Source: Algoriphagus ornithinivorans (GTDB taxonomy: Bacteria; Bacteroidota; Bacteroidia; Cytophagales; Cyclobacteriaceae). From it: DNA of 64,000 nucleotides. Positions within the stretch are counted from its first letter, which is position 1. The number at the start of each line of letters is the position of its first letter. Under the pieces are notes generated by a model. That model did not search any database and had not been told where the DNA came from. It worked only from the letters and a program-made list of their open reading frames with translations. Of the stretch, positions 17,512 to 26,414 are shown piece after piece. The stretch is from positions 248,001 through 312,000 of the forward strand of contig NZ_FOVW01000002.1 of assembly GCF_900115305.1 (NCBI RefSeq), read 5' to 3'. Made by a program: the position numbers and the translations under genes.

Positions 17512-18387
17512 TCAATGTATTTGATTAATGTCGCTTACTTGATACTTGGGTGTGCCCCCTTCCTGAGTTGCTACAAATGCTCCGATTTTACAGGCAAAAT
17601 CCAAAATCTCTTCTGGATTTTTGCCGTCTAGGTATGTTTTGACAAATCCGCTCAAGAAAGCATCTCCAGCTCCTATGGAGTCTTTCACTTTGATTTTATA
17701 CCCAGGGTGCGGTGTGATTTGTCCATTTTGATAAATCATAGCGCCCTTGGATCCCAAAGTGATGCAGATGATTTCAATGGGGAAATTATGATCCAAAAAT
17801 TCACATAGACTTTCCACTGTTGCTTCTGTATTGAAGTAATCTGCGAAAATTTCTAATTCTTCTTCGTTGATTTTTAGAATTTCGGTGTATCCAAGGAGAG
17901 TTTCAATCACTTCGAAATCGTAAAACGGACTTCTCAAGTTGGCATCAAAAATCCTCAATTTTTGCTTCGGGAGTAATGCTAAAAGAGTTTTGAGACTTTC
18001 ATTGCTTCTAACTCCCAATGTTCCAAAAATAAAAGCATCACAGTTCTGGCTAGCCTGAATCAATTCATCTGTAATAGAGATATGATCCCAAGCCACATTG
18101 GGTAAAATGGTATACTTGATATTTTCAGGATCAGAATTGTCAACCAGGACTTTTGAGGTCTGATAAGCGTCTTTTCTTTGAATAAACTTATCCGAGATCC
18201 CATAACTCTTTATGTATTCTACTAATTTTTCTCCATCTAAATCATTTCCTATTGCGGAGATAAAATTGGAATTCAGTCCTAATTGGTGAAGATTCAGGGC
18301 CACGTTCAATGGGGCACCACCTGCTTTCGAACCGCTAGGTAAGCAATCCCATAGCATTTCACCGAAAATAAAAACTTTATGAGGCAT
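17512..18387 (-). CDS. PfkB-family carbohydrate kinase, probable fructokinase
   Basis: A 291-residue ribokinase-like enzyme. The first signature is KAGGAPLNVALNLHQLGLNS (about 20-39); the second, DSIGAGDAFLSGFV (about 246), includes the catalytic Asp of GAGD and the anion hole. It phosphorylates a sugar with ATP. The short FGEMLWDCLPSG start and the GGAPLN form are common in bacterial fructokinases, and an MFS sugar porter gene overlaps its start by 11 bp, so import followed by phosphorylation of fructose or a similar sugar is likely. Exact substrate not determinable. Confidence 0.87.
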   Translation of the reverse strand: MPHKVFIFGEMLWDCLPSGSKAGGAPLNVALNLHQLGLNSNFISAIGNDLDGEKLVEYIKSYGISDKFIQRKDAYQTSKVLVDNSDPENIKYTILPNVAWDHISITDELIQASQNCDAFIFGTLGVRSNESLKTLLALLPKQKLRIFDANLRSPFYDFEVIETLLGYTEILKINEEELEIFADYFNTEATVESLCEFLDHNFPIEIICITLGSKGAMIYQNGQITPHPGYKIKVKDSIGAGDAFLSGFVKTYLDGKNPEEILDFACKIGAFVATQEGGTPKYQVSDINQIH

Positions 18388-19723
18388 AGTCTTGATGTAA
18401 ATCTTTTTGAATTTCTTCTAGAGTTCTTCCTTTGGTTTCCGGCATTTTAAATTTCACCCAAAGGAGTTGCCAAACCATCATCAATGCAAAGAAAGCAAAG
18501 ATATAGCCTGGTCCGAATGCATTGGCAAAGAAAGGAAAGACATTGGCAATTACAGCGGCTAAAATCCAGTGGGTAAAAGAGCCAAGCGATTGGCCATATG
18601 CTCTAAGTTCATTAGGAAACATTTCTGAAATGAAAACCCAAATCACCGAACCTTGTCCTACTGCGTGAGAAACAATAAATCCGAAAACAAAAATAGGGAG
18701 CCAGAAGGATGGAATTCCAGGTCCCAAAAAGTTATATGCCATCAAGGATAATGAAATGATATAGCCTGCAGAACCTATATACATCAACTTTTTTCTTCCC
18801 AATCGATCTATTAAATAAAGTCCCAAAAATGTGCCCAGCAAGTTGACTATTCCAATTCCAATGGTTGAGATTAAAGCGTTTTCTGTGGAAATCCCCGCCA
18901 TTTCAAATACTCTGGGAGCAAAGTAGATGATGGCATTAATTCCTGATACCTGATTAAAAAAGGCAATCATAACCGCTAGAAGAGTACTGGAAAGGTATTT
19001 TGAATTGAAAAGAGTTGAAATGCTCGCTTTGGACTTTTGCCTTTTTTCTTCTTCAATGGCAAGTCTAATTGCCTCTTCTGCACCTTCAGGATCTGTCCGA
19101 GTTAAAATGATTCTAGCTTGACTTTGAGCATTAAATTTGGCGATCAGCCATCTTGGACTTTCAGGTATTCTGAAAATCATTACACTGTAAATCAAAGCTG
19201 GTATCCCTTCAACAATCAGCATCCATCGCCACTCTTCTGGCAAGCCAGCAGTTCCAATCAGATAATTGGAGACATAGGCGATTACAATTCCAAATACAAT
19301 GTTAAACTGATACAGGGCCACCAAGAGTCCCCGGTTTTTTGCAGGAGCGATTTCAGAGATATACATAGGTGCAACTACGGAGGATGCACCTACACCTAAG
19401 CCACCAATGAATCTAAAAATGGTAAAGGAGGTGACGTCCCACGCCATTCCTGAACCTACAGCGGAAACTAAATAAAATATACCTATCCAGAGTAAGCTTT
19501 TCTTTCTTCCAAATTTGTCTGCAGGTATTCCGCCTAGCAAGGCACCTATTACTGTTCCATACAAAGCTGATGCTATAGCTAATCCATGCATCCAGTCACT
19601 TAATTGCCATACTTCTTGTATCGCTCTTTCCGCACCTGAAATTACAGCTGTATCAAATCCAAATAAAAAGCCGCCAAGAGCGGCTGTGATGGAAATGAAA
19701 AAGACATATTTATTAGAAGACAT
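18377..19723 (-). CDS. Sugar porter family MFS transporter
   Basis: A 448-residue, 12-helix major-facilitator protein with the full set of sugar-porter signatures: GGFLFGFDTAVISGA in TM1, DKFGRKKSLLWIG (loop 2-3), RFIGGLGVGASSVVAPMYIS, PESPRWLI before the central loop, NQVSGINAIIYFAP in TM7, DRLGRKKLM (loop 8-9), and PETKGRTLEEI at the C-terminus. It is a proton/sugar symporter or facilitator in the inner membrane. The 11-bp overlap with the downstream PfkB kinase points to a shared sugar substrate. Confidence 0.93.
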   Translation of the reverse strand: MSSNKYVFFISITAALGGFLFGFDTAVISGAERAIQEVWQLSDWMHGLAIASALYGTVIGALLGGIPADKFGRKKSLLWIGIFYLVSAVGSGMAWDVTSFTIFRFIGGLGVGASSVVAPMYISEIAPAKNRGLLVALYQFNIVFGIVIAYVSNYLIGTAGLPEEWRWMLIVEGIPALIYSVMIFRIPESPRWLIAKFNAQSQARIILTRTDPEGAEEAIRLAIEEEKRQKSKASISTLFNSKYLSSTLLAVMIAFFNQVSGINAIIYFAPRVFEMAGISTENALISTIGIGIVNLLGTFLGLYLIDRLGRKKLMYIGSAGYIISLSLMAYNFLGPGIPSFWLPIFVFGFIVSHAVGQGSVIWVFISEMFPNELRAYGQSLGSFTHWILAAVIANVFPFFANAFGPGYIFAFFALMMVWQLLWVKFKMPETKGRTLEEIQKDLHQDYAS

Positions 19724-19801
19724 AAAAAGAAATGGGGTTTATCATTCGCTAATCTAAGTAGAAGCAGCATAATTCAAAACCCCATTTATGAAATTGCCAA
19801 A

Positions 19802-21094
19802 TCAACGAAATGGATAGATATAGCTACCAAATCTTTCTACAATAGCTCTTTCCAGACTTTCTCTATGATCTGGATGAGCGATTCTCATCAATTCGTATGA
19901 TCTCTGTCTCAGATTCTTTCCGTACAAATTGACGACTCCAAACTCTGTTACCACATATTGAACATGCGCTCTTGTCGTAACTACTCCAGCTCCTGGTTTT
20001 AGGAAAGGGACAATTTTTGATTCTCCTGATTTTGTGCAGGCTGTTAATGCCATAATGGGTTTCCCTCCCACAGACAGTGAAGCTCCTCTCATAAAATCCA
20101 TCTGTCCACCAACTCCCGAATAATGATAGCTTCCTATCGAATCGGCACAGACTTGTCCTGTCAAATCAAGTTCAACACAGGAGTTGATCGATACTACTTT
20201 CGGGTTTTTCCTGATTACAGAAGTATCATTAACATAGGCTGCCTCATGAAAGGAGAATTCAGGGTTATCGTGGATTTCCCGGTATAATTCTGCTGAACCT
20301 GCAGTAAAAGCGGAAACTACTTTGCCGGGATGTTTTTTCTTATAGGCATTGGTGACAGCCCCCGATTTCATCAAGTTCAGGATGCCGTTGGAAAACATTT
20401 CTGTATGTACTCCCAAATCTTTATGATGATGAAGGCTATTTAAAACTGCATCAGGAATTGCACCAATGCCCATTTGAAGGGTTGATCTGTCCTCTATAAT
20501 AGAAGCTATATGATTGCCAATCTGAATTTCCTTTTCCGTAATTTTTCCGAGATAGTTTACTTCAGGTAGTGGTTCGTCTACATAGATAGCTTTATCAAAT
20601 TTTGAAATATGAATATGTCCATCTCCATGTGTTCGAGGCATTTGCTTATTGATTTGCGCAATAATCACTTTGGCGGTTTCAACTGCAGGTTTGGCAATAT
20701 CCACTGAGGTTCCCAACGAACAAAACCCATGTGCATCAGGCTCTGAAACCTGAATCATTGCTACATCAATTTCCAAAATTTTATTCCTAAAAAGGTGTCC
20801 GATTTCACTCAAGAAAATAGGGACATAGCCTCCCTGATCTGTATTGACGGCAGTTCTGATATTAGTTGAAACGAAAAGAGAATTCATAAAGAAACTCCCT
20901 TTACAATCGGGTTCTACCAAAGGCATAGGACCTAGCGTAGTGATTGCTACGATTTCGACATTTCTCAATTCTTTTTTTCTGTCTGCCAATGCATACAAAA
21001 GAGTGGTGGGGGTTGCTGCACTTCCGTGAATAAATACGCGTTGATGGCTTTGAACCAGCTGAACCGCATCAGCTGCTGTGGTATAGTTGATCAT
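19802..21094 (-). CDS. Acetyl-CoA hydrolase/CoA-transferase family protein
   Basis: A 430-residue enzyme of the class I acetyl-CoA hydrolase / 4-hydroxybutyrate CoA-transferase family. Motifs include LQMGIGAIPDAVL, HTEMFSNGILNLM (holding the expected catalytic Glu), YSGVGGQMDFMRGA (CoA-binding glycine loop), and VTTRAHVQYVVTEFGVVNL. It moves CoA between acids or hydrolyses acyl-CoA. The frame extends to a TTG at 21100, but the ATG at 21094 is the better start. It is divergent from icmF, which acts on branched acyl-CoAs, so a shared role in short-chain acyl-CoA metabolism is plausible. A palindrome with a T tract lies in its upstream leader. Confidence 0.88.
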   Translation of the reverse strand: MINYTTAADAVQLVQSHQRVFIHGSAATPTTLLYALADRKKELRNVEIVAITTLGPMPLVEPDCKGSFFMNSLFVSTNIRTAVNTDQGGYVPIFLSEIGHLFRNKILEIDVAMIQVSEPDAHGFCSLGTSVDIAKPAVETAKVIIAQINKQMPRTHGDGHIHISKFDKAIYVDEPLPEVNYLGKITEKEIQIGNHIASIIEDRSTLQMGIGAIPDAVLNSLHHHKDLGVHTEMFSNGILNLMKSGAVTNAYKKKHPGKVVSAFTAGSAELYREIHDNPEFSFHEAAYVNDTSVIRKNPKVVSINSCVELDLTGQVCADSIGSYHYSGVGGQMDFMRGASLSVGGKPIMALTACTKSGESKIVPFLKPGAGVVTTRAHVQYVVTEFGVVNLYGKNLRQRSYELMRIAHPDHRESLERAIVERFGSYIYPFR

Positions 21095-21135
21095 TTTCAA
21101 TTTTTTTTATTCCCCAAAGGTTTAAATTAAGATGA

Positions 21136-21160
21136 TAAAAAAAGCTGACAATTGTCAGCT
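21136..21160 (-). promoter_or_regulatory. 18-bp perfect palindrome followed by a T tract, upstream of the CoA-transferase gene
   Basis: AGCTGACAATTGTCAGCT (21143-21160) is a perfect palindrome. On the minus strand it is followed by TTTTTTT (21136-21142) and then, 41 nt later, the CoA-transferase start. As RNA it makes a 7-bp stem with an AATT loop plus U tract, the shape of an intrinsic terminator; as DNA it could be a dimeric regulator site between two divergent genes. Confidence 0.6.
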
Positions 21161-21233
21161 AACCGCTTGATTTATCTGTTTGCCTACCAAATAATATTTT
21201 GTTTGATCACGTGTTTTAAACCCAAGGCAGCCT

Positions 21234-21241
21234 TAAATTTG
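21234..21241 (+). promoter_or_regulatory. Probable -7 box of icmF
   Basis: TAAATTTG matches TAnnTTTG. No convincing TTTG is found 19-21 nt upstream. It would start a transcript near 21248, shortly before the first icmF ATG at 21273. Confidence 0.4.
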
Positions 21242-21317
21242 TTATATTCGCAGACTGAAAAGATCGGCTTGAATGTCGTTTCAAAGCCCAAAAAATAGAG
21301 TATATAAACCCATAAGT

Positions 21318-24300
21318 ATGACTACCCAAGCGGAGATTTATAAGCCAAAAAATCACATTCGTATTGTCACTGCAGCCTCACTTTTTGATGGGCATGATGC
21401 AGCGATCAATATCATGAGAAGAATCATTCAATCGACTGGTTGTGAGGTGATTCATTTAGGACACAATCGCTCGGTTCAGGAGATTGTTGATTGTGCGATT
21501 CAGGAAGATGTCCAAGCTATTGCCATTACTTCCTATCAGGGAGGGCACGTAGAATTTTTCAAATACATGTATGATTTGCTTCATGAAAAAGGAGCTGGAC
21601 ATATCAAGCTTTTCGGAGGGGGAGGTGGAACAATCCTTCCTGAAGAGATCAAGGAATTGCATGAATATGGTATTTCCAGAATCTATGCTCCTGACGATGG
21701 AAGAGCAATGGGTCTTCAGGGAATGATCAATGACTTAGTAAAGCAATGCGACTTTCCAATTGGAGATGAGTTGCCGGAAGAATTTGCTCTGGAAAGAGAT
21801 AAAAAAAATCATGTAGCAAGACTGATCTCTGCTTTTGAAAACTTCCCTGATCAATCCAAAAAATTATTGGAAGAAGTAAGATCAAAAAGCAAAGCGTCAA
21901 AAACCCCGGTTTTGGGAATTACAGGAACTGGAGGTGCTGGTAAATCTTCCTTGGTTGATGAATTGGTCAGAAGATTTGTTTTGGATTTTGAAGACAAAAC
22001 TCTCGCAATCATATCCGTAGACCCTTCCAAAAGAAAAACTGGAGGAGCTCTTTTGGGCGATAGAATCCGTATGAATGCAATTCATCATCCCAGAGTGTTT
22101 ATGAGGTCTCTGGCAACCAGACAGTCAAACTTAGCTCTATCTCGATATGTCCAAGATGCTGTAGATACTGTGAAAGCGGCTGGATTTGACTTGGTGATTT
22201 TAGAAACATCGGGTATTGGTCAGTCAGATACAGAAATTATCGAGCATTCAGATTTATCCCTCTACGTGATGACTCCGGAATATGGTGCCGCATCTCAATT
22301 GGAGAAGATCGATATGCTGGATTTTGCAGATATCATTGCACTGAACAAGTTTGATAAAAGAGGGGCTCTAGATGCTATTCGTGATGTGAAAAAGCAATTC
22401 AAACGCAATCACAATCTATGGGAAGCGAAAGACGAGGATTTACCTGTTTTCGGTACCATTGCTTCTCAATTCAACGATCCGGGAATGAATCAGCTTTATA
22501 AGGCAATCATTTCCAAAGTCAATGAGAAGTTTGAGTCTTTTGACAGCAGTTCCGAATTGACATCCGGTAGTTCTGAAAAGATCTATATTATTCCACCTGC
22601 AAGAACCCGATATCTAAGCGAGATTACTGAGAACAACAGGAATTACGACAAGTGGGTAGAAGTGCAAAAAGACATCGCTCAAAAGCTTTATTCCATTCGG
22701 AAATCAATTGACACTATTGAAGAATCCGGTGTAGAGGACAAAGACAGATTGAAGAAAGAATTAGAAGAAGTCTATACTCAAGTCGAGCTGAATTTAGATC
22801 CAAAAAATAAGAAATGGCTAGAAGAGTGGCCAGAAGAAGCCGCTAGATATCAGGAGGATTTTTATGTTTTCAAAGTAAGAGATAAGGAGATCAAGGTAAA
22901 AACTTTCCATAAATCACTTGCAGATTCAAGAATTCCAAAGGTTTCACTTCCTAAGTATGAGGCTTGGGGTGAGCTATTAAAATGGGGGCTTAGAGAAAAC
23001 GTTCCTGGAAAATTCCCTTACACTTCTGGAGTTTTCCCTTTCAAGAGAGAAGGTGAAGATCCTACTAGAATGTTTGCAGGAGAAGGAGGGCCAGAGCGTA
23101 CCAATAAGCGATTCCACTACGTTTCAAAGGATATGCCGGCCAAGCGATTGTCCACTGCTTTTGACTCCGTGACTCTTTATGGTGAGGATCCTGATTACAG
23201 ACCGGATATTTATGGCAAAATTGGAAATTCCGGAGTAAATGTTTGCTGCTTGGATGATGCTAAGAAGCTCTATTCAGGATTTAATCTGGTAGACCCTTTG
23301 ACTTCAGTTTCGATGACTATCAATGGCCCCGCAGCTACCATGACGGCATTTTTCATGAATGCAGCTATTGATCAGCAATGTGAGGTTTATATTAAAGCCA
23401 ATGGTTTGGAAGATGAGATCAATCAAAAAATTGACGCCATTTACCAAAAGAAAGGACTGAAAAGACCAACTTACAATGCAGAGATACCCGTAGGAAATGA
23501 TGGATTAGGCTTGATGCTTTTGGGTGTGACTGGAGATCAGGTCTTGCCGAAAGAGATATATGAAAAAATCAAAGCAGATACCATTTCTAAAGTAAGGGGG
23601 ACTGTTCAGGCAGATATTCTCAAAGAAGATCAGGCACAAAATACTTGTATTTTCTCTACTGAGTTTTCTCTAAGGCTCATGGGTGATGTACAGCAATATT
23701 TCATTCAAAACAAAGTCAGAAACTTTTATTCAGTTTCTATTTCTGGATATCATATTGCTGAAGCTGGCGCTAATCCTATCACGCAATTGGCATTAACGCT
23801 TTCCAATGGGTTCACGTATGTGGAATACTATGTTTCCAGAGGAATGGATGTCAATGATTTTGCACCAAATCTATCTTTCTTCTTTTCCAATGGAATTGAT
23901 CCGGAGTATGCGGTAATTGGACGAGTGGCTAGAAGAATCTGGGCCAAAGCCATGAAGTTGAAATATGGGGCGAATGAACGCTCGCAAATGTTGAAGTACC
24001 ATATTCAGACTTCTGGAAGGTCTCTACATGCACAAGAGATTGATTTCAATGATATCAGAACGACGCTACAAGCATTGTATGCGATTTATGATAACTGTAA
24101 TTCCCTACATACCAATGCTTATGATGAAGCGATTACAACTCCAACTGAGGCATCTGTAAGGAGAGCAATGGCGATTCAGTTGATTATCAATAAAGAATTA
24201 GGATTAGCTAAAAATGAAAACCCATTGCAGGGCGCTTTCATTATTGAAGAATTGACTGATTTGGTGGAAGAAGCAGTTTACGTGGAGTTTGATAGAATCA

Positions 24301-24695
24301 CAGAAAGAGGGGGAGTACTTGGAGCCATGGAGACCATGTACCAAAGAGGTAAAATTCAGGAAGAGAGCATGCATTACGAAATGCTGAAGCACACTGGAGA
24401 GTATCCGATTATTGGTGTGAATACTTTCCTTTCAAGTGAAGGCTCTCCAACTGTAACTCCTGGGGAAGTGATTCGAGCTACTCAAGAGGAAAAAGAAGCT
24501 CAGATCCAGACTTTGAAAAGCTTACATCAAGCTTATGAAGGCAAGGAAGAAGAGCAATTGATGTCCTTGAAGAAAGCTGCTATTCAAAACGAGAATGTAT
24601 TTGAGCGATTAATGGAAGCATCTAAGTATTGTTCTTTGGGACAAATTACCAGAGCTCTATACGAGGTTGGTGGTCAATATAGAAGAAACATGTAA
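21318..24695 (+). CDS. icmF: Fused isobutyryl-CoA mutase IcmF (B12-dependent mutase with G-protein chaperone)
   Basis: A three-part fusion of 1125 residues. An N-terminal B12-binding domain (about 10-150; [15 protein letters not shown] with the cobalt-binding His) is followed by a MeaB/ArgK-like GTPase (about 200-420; Walker [19 protein letters not shown]), a linker, and a C-terminal TIM-barrel mutase (about 560-1120; [33 protein letters not shown]). IcmF interconverts isobutyryl-CoA and n-butyryl-CoA and can act on isovaleryl/pivalyl-CoA; its G domain controls cofactor loading. GVFPFKRE replaces the Tyr-containing methylmalonyl-CoA mutase pattern, supporting IcmF. An in-frame ATG at 21273 would add 15 residues; homologues usually begin near 21318. 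osmC follows 36 bp downstream. Confidence 0.93.
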   Translation: MTTQAEIYKPKNHIRIVTAASLFDGHDAAINIMRRIIQSTGCEVIHLGHNRSVQEIVDCAIQEDVQAIAITSYQGGHVEFFKYMYDLLHEKGAGHIKLFGGGGGTILPEEIKELHEYGISRIYAPDDGRAMGLQGMINDLVKQCDFPIGDELPEEFALERDKKNHVARLISAFENFPDQSKKLLEEVRSKSKASKTPVLGITGTGGAGKSSLVDELVRRFVLDFEDKTLAIISVDPSKRKTGGALLGDRIRMNAIHHPRVFMRSLATRQSNLALSRYVQDAVDTVKAAGFDLVILETSGIGQSDTEIIEHSDLSLYVMTPEYGAASQLEKIDMLDFADIIALNKFDKRGALDAIRDVKKQFKRNHNLWEAKDEDLPVFGTIASQFNDPGMNQLYKAIISKVNEKFESFDSSSELTSGSSEKIYIIPPARTRYLSEITENNRNYDKWVEVQKDIAQKLYSIRKSIDTIEESGVEDKDRLKKELEEVYTQVELNLDPKNKKWLEEWPEEAARYQEDFYVFKVRDKEIKVKTFHKSLADSRIPKVSLPKYEAWGELLKWGLRENVPGKFPYTSGVFPFKREGEDPTRMFAGEGGPERTNKRFHYVSKDMPAKRLSTAFDSVTLYGEDPDYRPDIYGKIGNSGVNVCCLDDAKKLYSGFNLVDPLTSVSMTINGPAATMTAFFMNAAIDQQCEVYIKANGLEDEINQKIDAIYQKKGLKRPTYNAEIPVGNDGLGLMLLGVTGDQVLPKEIYEKIKADTISKVRGTVQADILKEDQAQNTCIFSTEFSLRLMGDVQQYFIQNKVRNFYSVSISGYHIAEAGANPITQLALTLSNGFTYVEYYVSRGMDVNDFAPNLSFFFSNGIDPEYAVIGRVARRIWAKAMKLKYGANERSQMLKYHIQTSGRSLHAQEIDFNDIRTTLQALYAIYDNCNSLHTNAYDEAITTPTEASVRRAMAIQLIINKELGLAKNENPLQGAFIIEELTDLVEEAVYVEFDRITERGGVLGAMETMYQRGKIQEESMHYEMLKHTGEYPIIGVNTFLSSEGSPTVTPGEVIRATQEEKEAQIQTLKSLHQAYEGKEEEQLMSLKKAAIQNENVFERLMEASKYCSLGQITRALYEVGGQYRRNM

Positions 24696-24731
24696 GGGTA
24701 AGCCTTTCAAATAGAATAAAGATTAAGTGCT

Positions 24732-25148
24732 ATGTCAAAAAGAAATGTAACCGTCCGAATGAAAGCGGACTATGAATACGAAGCTGTAAATCCCCAGGGA
24801 AATGTGGTTAAGATCGATATGTACGATGCCCCTGCCAAAAAAGCACAATCTCCCATGGATTTGCTTTTATCTGCAGTGGGTGGCTGTGCTTCTGTGGATG
24901 CAGTTTTGATGATGAAGAAAAAAAGAAGAGAAATTGTTGATTTTTCAGTAGAAGTGGAAGGAATCCGAAACGATGGAGTACCTGCATTTTATACCGATAT
25001 CCATCTAAAATTTACTTTAATTTCTCCAGATGCTAAAGAGGAGGAGTTTGAAAAAGTGGTTGCGCTATCTGTGGACAAATATTGTTCAGTTGCTTCTTCT
25101 TTAAAGTCCAGATTAACGTATAGTTCTGAGGTAAAAAGACCAGGATGA
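24732..25148 (+). CDS. OsmC family peroxidase-like protein
   Basis: A 138-residue OsmC/Ohr-superfamily protein. Both reactive cysteines are present: one in LLSAVGGCASVDAVLMM (about residue 55) and one in VDKYCSVASSL (about 117). The family reduces organic hydroperoxides using the two cysteines. The sequence is closer to the YhfA/OsmC branch than to Ohr. It lies 36 bp after icmF and overlaps the next small gene by 4 bp. Confidence 0.87.
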   Translation: MSKRNVTVRMKADYEYEAVNPQGNVVKIDMYDAPAKKAQSPMDLLLSAVGGCASVDAVLMMKKKRREIVDFSVEVEGIRNDGVPAFYTDIHLKFTLISPDAKEEEFEKVVALSVDKYCSVASSLKSRLTYSSEVKRPG

Positions 25149-25384
25149 GAGTAGTCAAAGAATTAATCCGGGAGGAAATACGAATTAGTATTTTCTCCTG
25201 GAATAATAAGTACATCTTGAAATTTGAGTTTGGCCCCATGGAGCAGACTTTCAAGTTAAACGAGATGGATGTATTGGAAGAAGCAGACTTGGAAAGCTTT
25301 CTGGAAGGAGATTTTTTTAAGCAAATAGTTGAAAGATTTCATGAAATGGGAAAATCATTTCGTGCTCAGTTGGAAAATCTTTAA
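25145..25384 (+). CDS. Small conserved-looking protein of unknown function
   Basis: A 79-residue soluble protein, rich in Phe and Glu, with no signal peptide, cysteine or known motif. Its ATG overlaps the osmC stop by 4 bp (ATGA arrangement), good evidence for translation and co-transcription. Predicted as short beta strands followed by a C-terminal helix (LESFLEGDFFKQIVERFHEM). It might assist OsmC or icmF, but that is only positional. Confidence 0.7.
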   Translation: MRVVKELIREEIRISIFSWNNKYILKFEFGPMEQTFKLNEMDVLEEADLESFLEGDFFKQIVERFHEMGKSFRAQLENL

Positions 25385-25406
25385 TTTCCCGGAAAGCATA
25401 TGATAC

Positions 25407-26414
25407 ATGAGAGCCCCATTACTATTTTTAGTTTCCGTTCTACTTCTTTTTTCGGCATGTTCTGATCTTCGGGAAAAGAAAAAGAAGGCTGATAAAGCAA
25501 GTTTACATGAATTAGTTACATCTTTTGAAAGTCATGCAGATGCTCTGGAAAAAGAGATTGATTCTGTTGCTGTTTTTTATGATTCCCTGATCAGGAACAA
25601 AGATCAAATTCTGAAACAATTAGAAGGATATAAATACAAGATGAATGGTCCTTTTTCTGAAGGATTATATATCAAGGATGACAACTATAGTTCCATAATC
25701 ATCTTAAATTCAGCGGAAGATTATGCCATATCCAGACAAGAAGTTAAATATACTAATGGATTGGACGAGATTTTTTCAAAGGTTTTTCATCGTTATGATA
25801 TTATAGCCCAGATCTATTCCAACTCTGAGAATCAAGTATCCAGAGTTTATCCTTTTTATGATGCAGCAGGTATAGTAGATCCAAATATTAATGTCAAGGA
25901 CTTTAATTTTTATTATAAAGCAGACAAGGAAAATAATCCTAGTAGGGGATATGCATGGATTCCTGAACCATATATAGATCCAGCCGGTCAAGGATGGATT
26001 TTGTCACTAATCAAGCCTGTTTATGATCAAGATGAATTATTTGCTGTTTTGGGTATTGATATCACAGTAGACCATTTGATTCAAAGATTTTTGGAAGACA
26101 CTAATGGGGACTATCTAATTGTAAATAAAAAAGGGGACATAGTAGCCGGAAAATCTACTGCTATCGAGGCCTTGAGCATGCCTCCTTTGAAAAACCATGT
26201 ATACCGGGAAACTATCCGGTCGGATAACTTCAGAATTTCCGATTTTAATCTATTCAATAGTAAAAGTAGGGAAGTTCGAAAAATGGGTCAGGCTTTCCTT
26301 TTGGAATCTAAAGATCAATTTGAATTCATAGAGGAAAGTTACCTATCTGATGCAGTATGCAGGGCTTTCAAAGAGATAGAGTGGTATGCCATTAAAATCA
26401 ATATCAAAAGCTAA
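25407..26414 (+). CDS. Lipoprotein with extracytoplasmic dCache/PDC-like sensor domain
   Basis: A 335-residue lipoprotein (lipobox ending at Cys18, LLLFSAC) with a helical segment (about 25-75) and a PDC/dCache-like domain (about 80-240). The domain's signature is visible in SRGYAWIPEPYIDPAGQGW and SLIKPVYDQDELFAVLGIDI. Such domains normally sit in the periplasmic part of chemoreceptors and kinases and bind small ligands. Here the sensor is a separate lipoprotein whose stop overlaps the start of a hybrid histidine kinase by 1 bp (TAATG). It therefore probably binds a ligand in the periplasm and signals to that kinase. Ligand unknown. Confidence 0.78.
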   Translation: MRAPLLFLVSVLLLFSACSDLREKKKKADKASLHELVTSFESHADALEKEIDSVAVFYDSLIRNKDQILKQLEGYKYKMNGPFSEGLYIKDDNYSSIIILNSAEDYAISRQEVKYTNGLDEIFSKVFHRYDIIAQIYSNSENQVSRVYPFYDAAGIVDPNINVKDFNFYYKADKENNPSRGYAWIPEPYIDPAGQGWILSLIKPVYDQDELFAVLGIDITVDHLIQRFLEDTNGDYLIVNKKGDIVAGKSTAIEALSMPPLKNHVYRETIRSDNFRISDFNLFNSKSREVRKMGQAFLLESKDQFEFIEESYLSDAVCRAFKEIEWYAIKINIKS

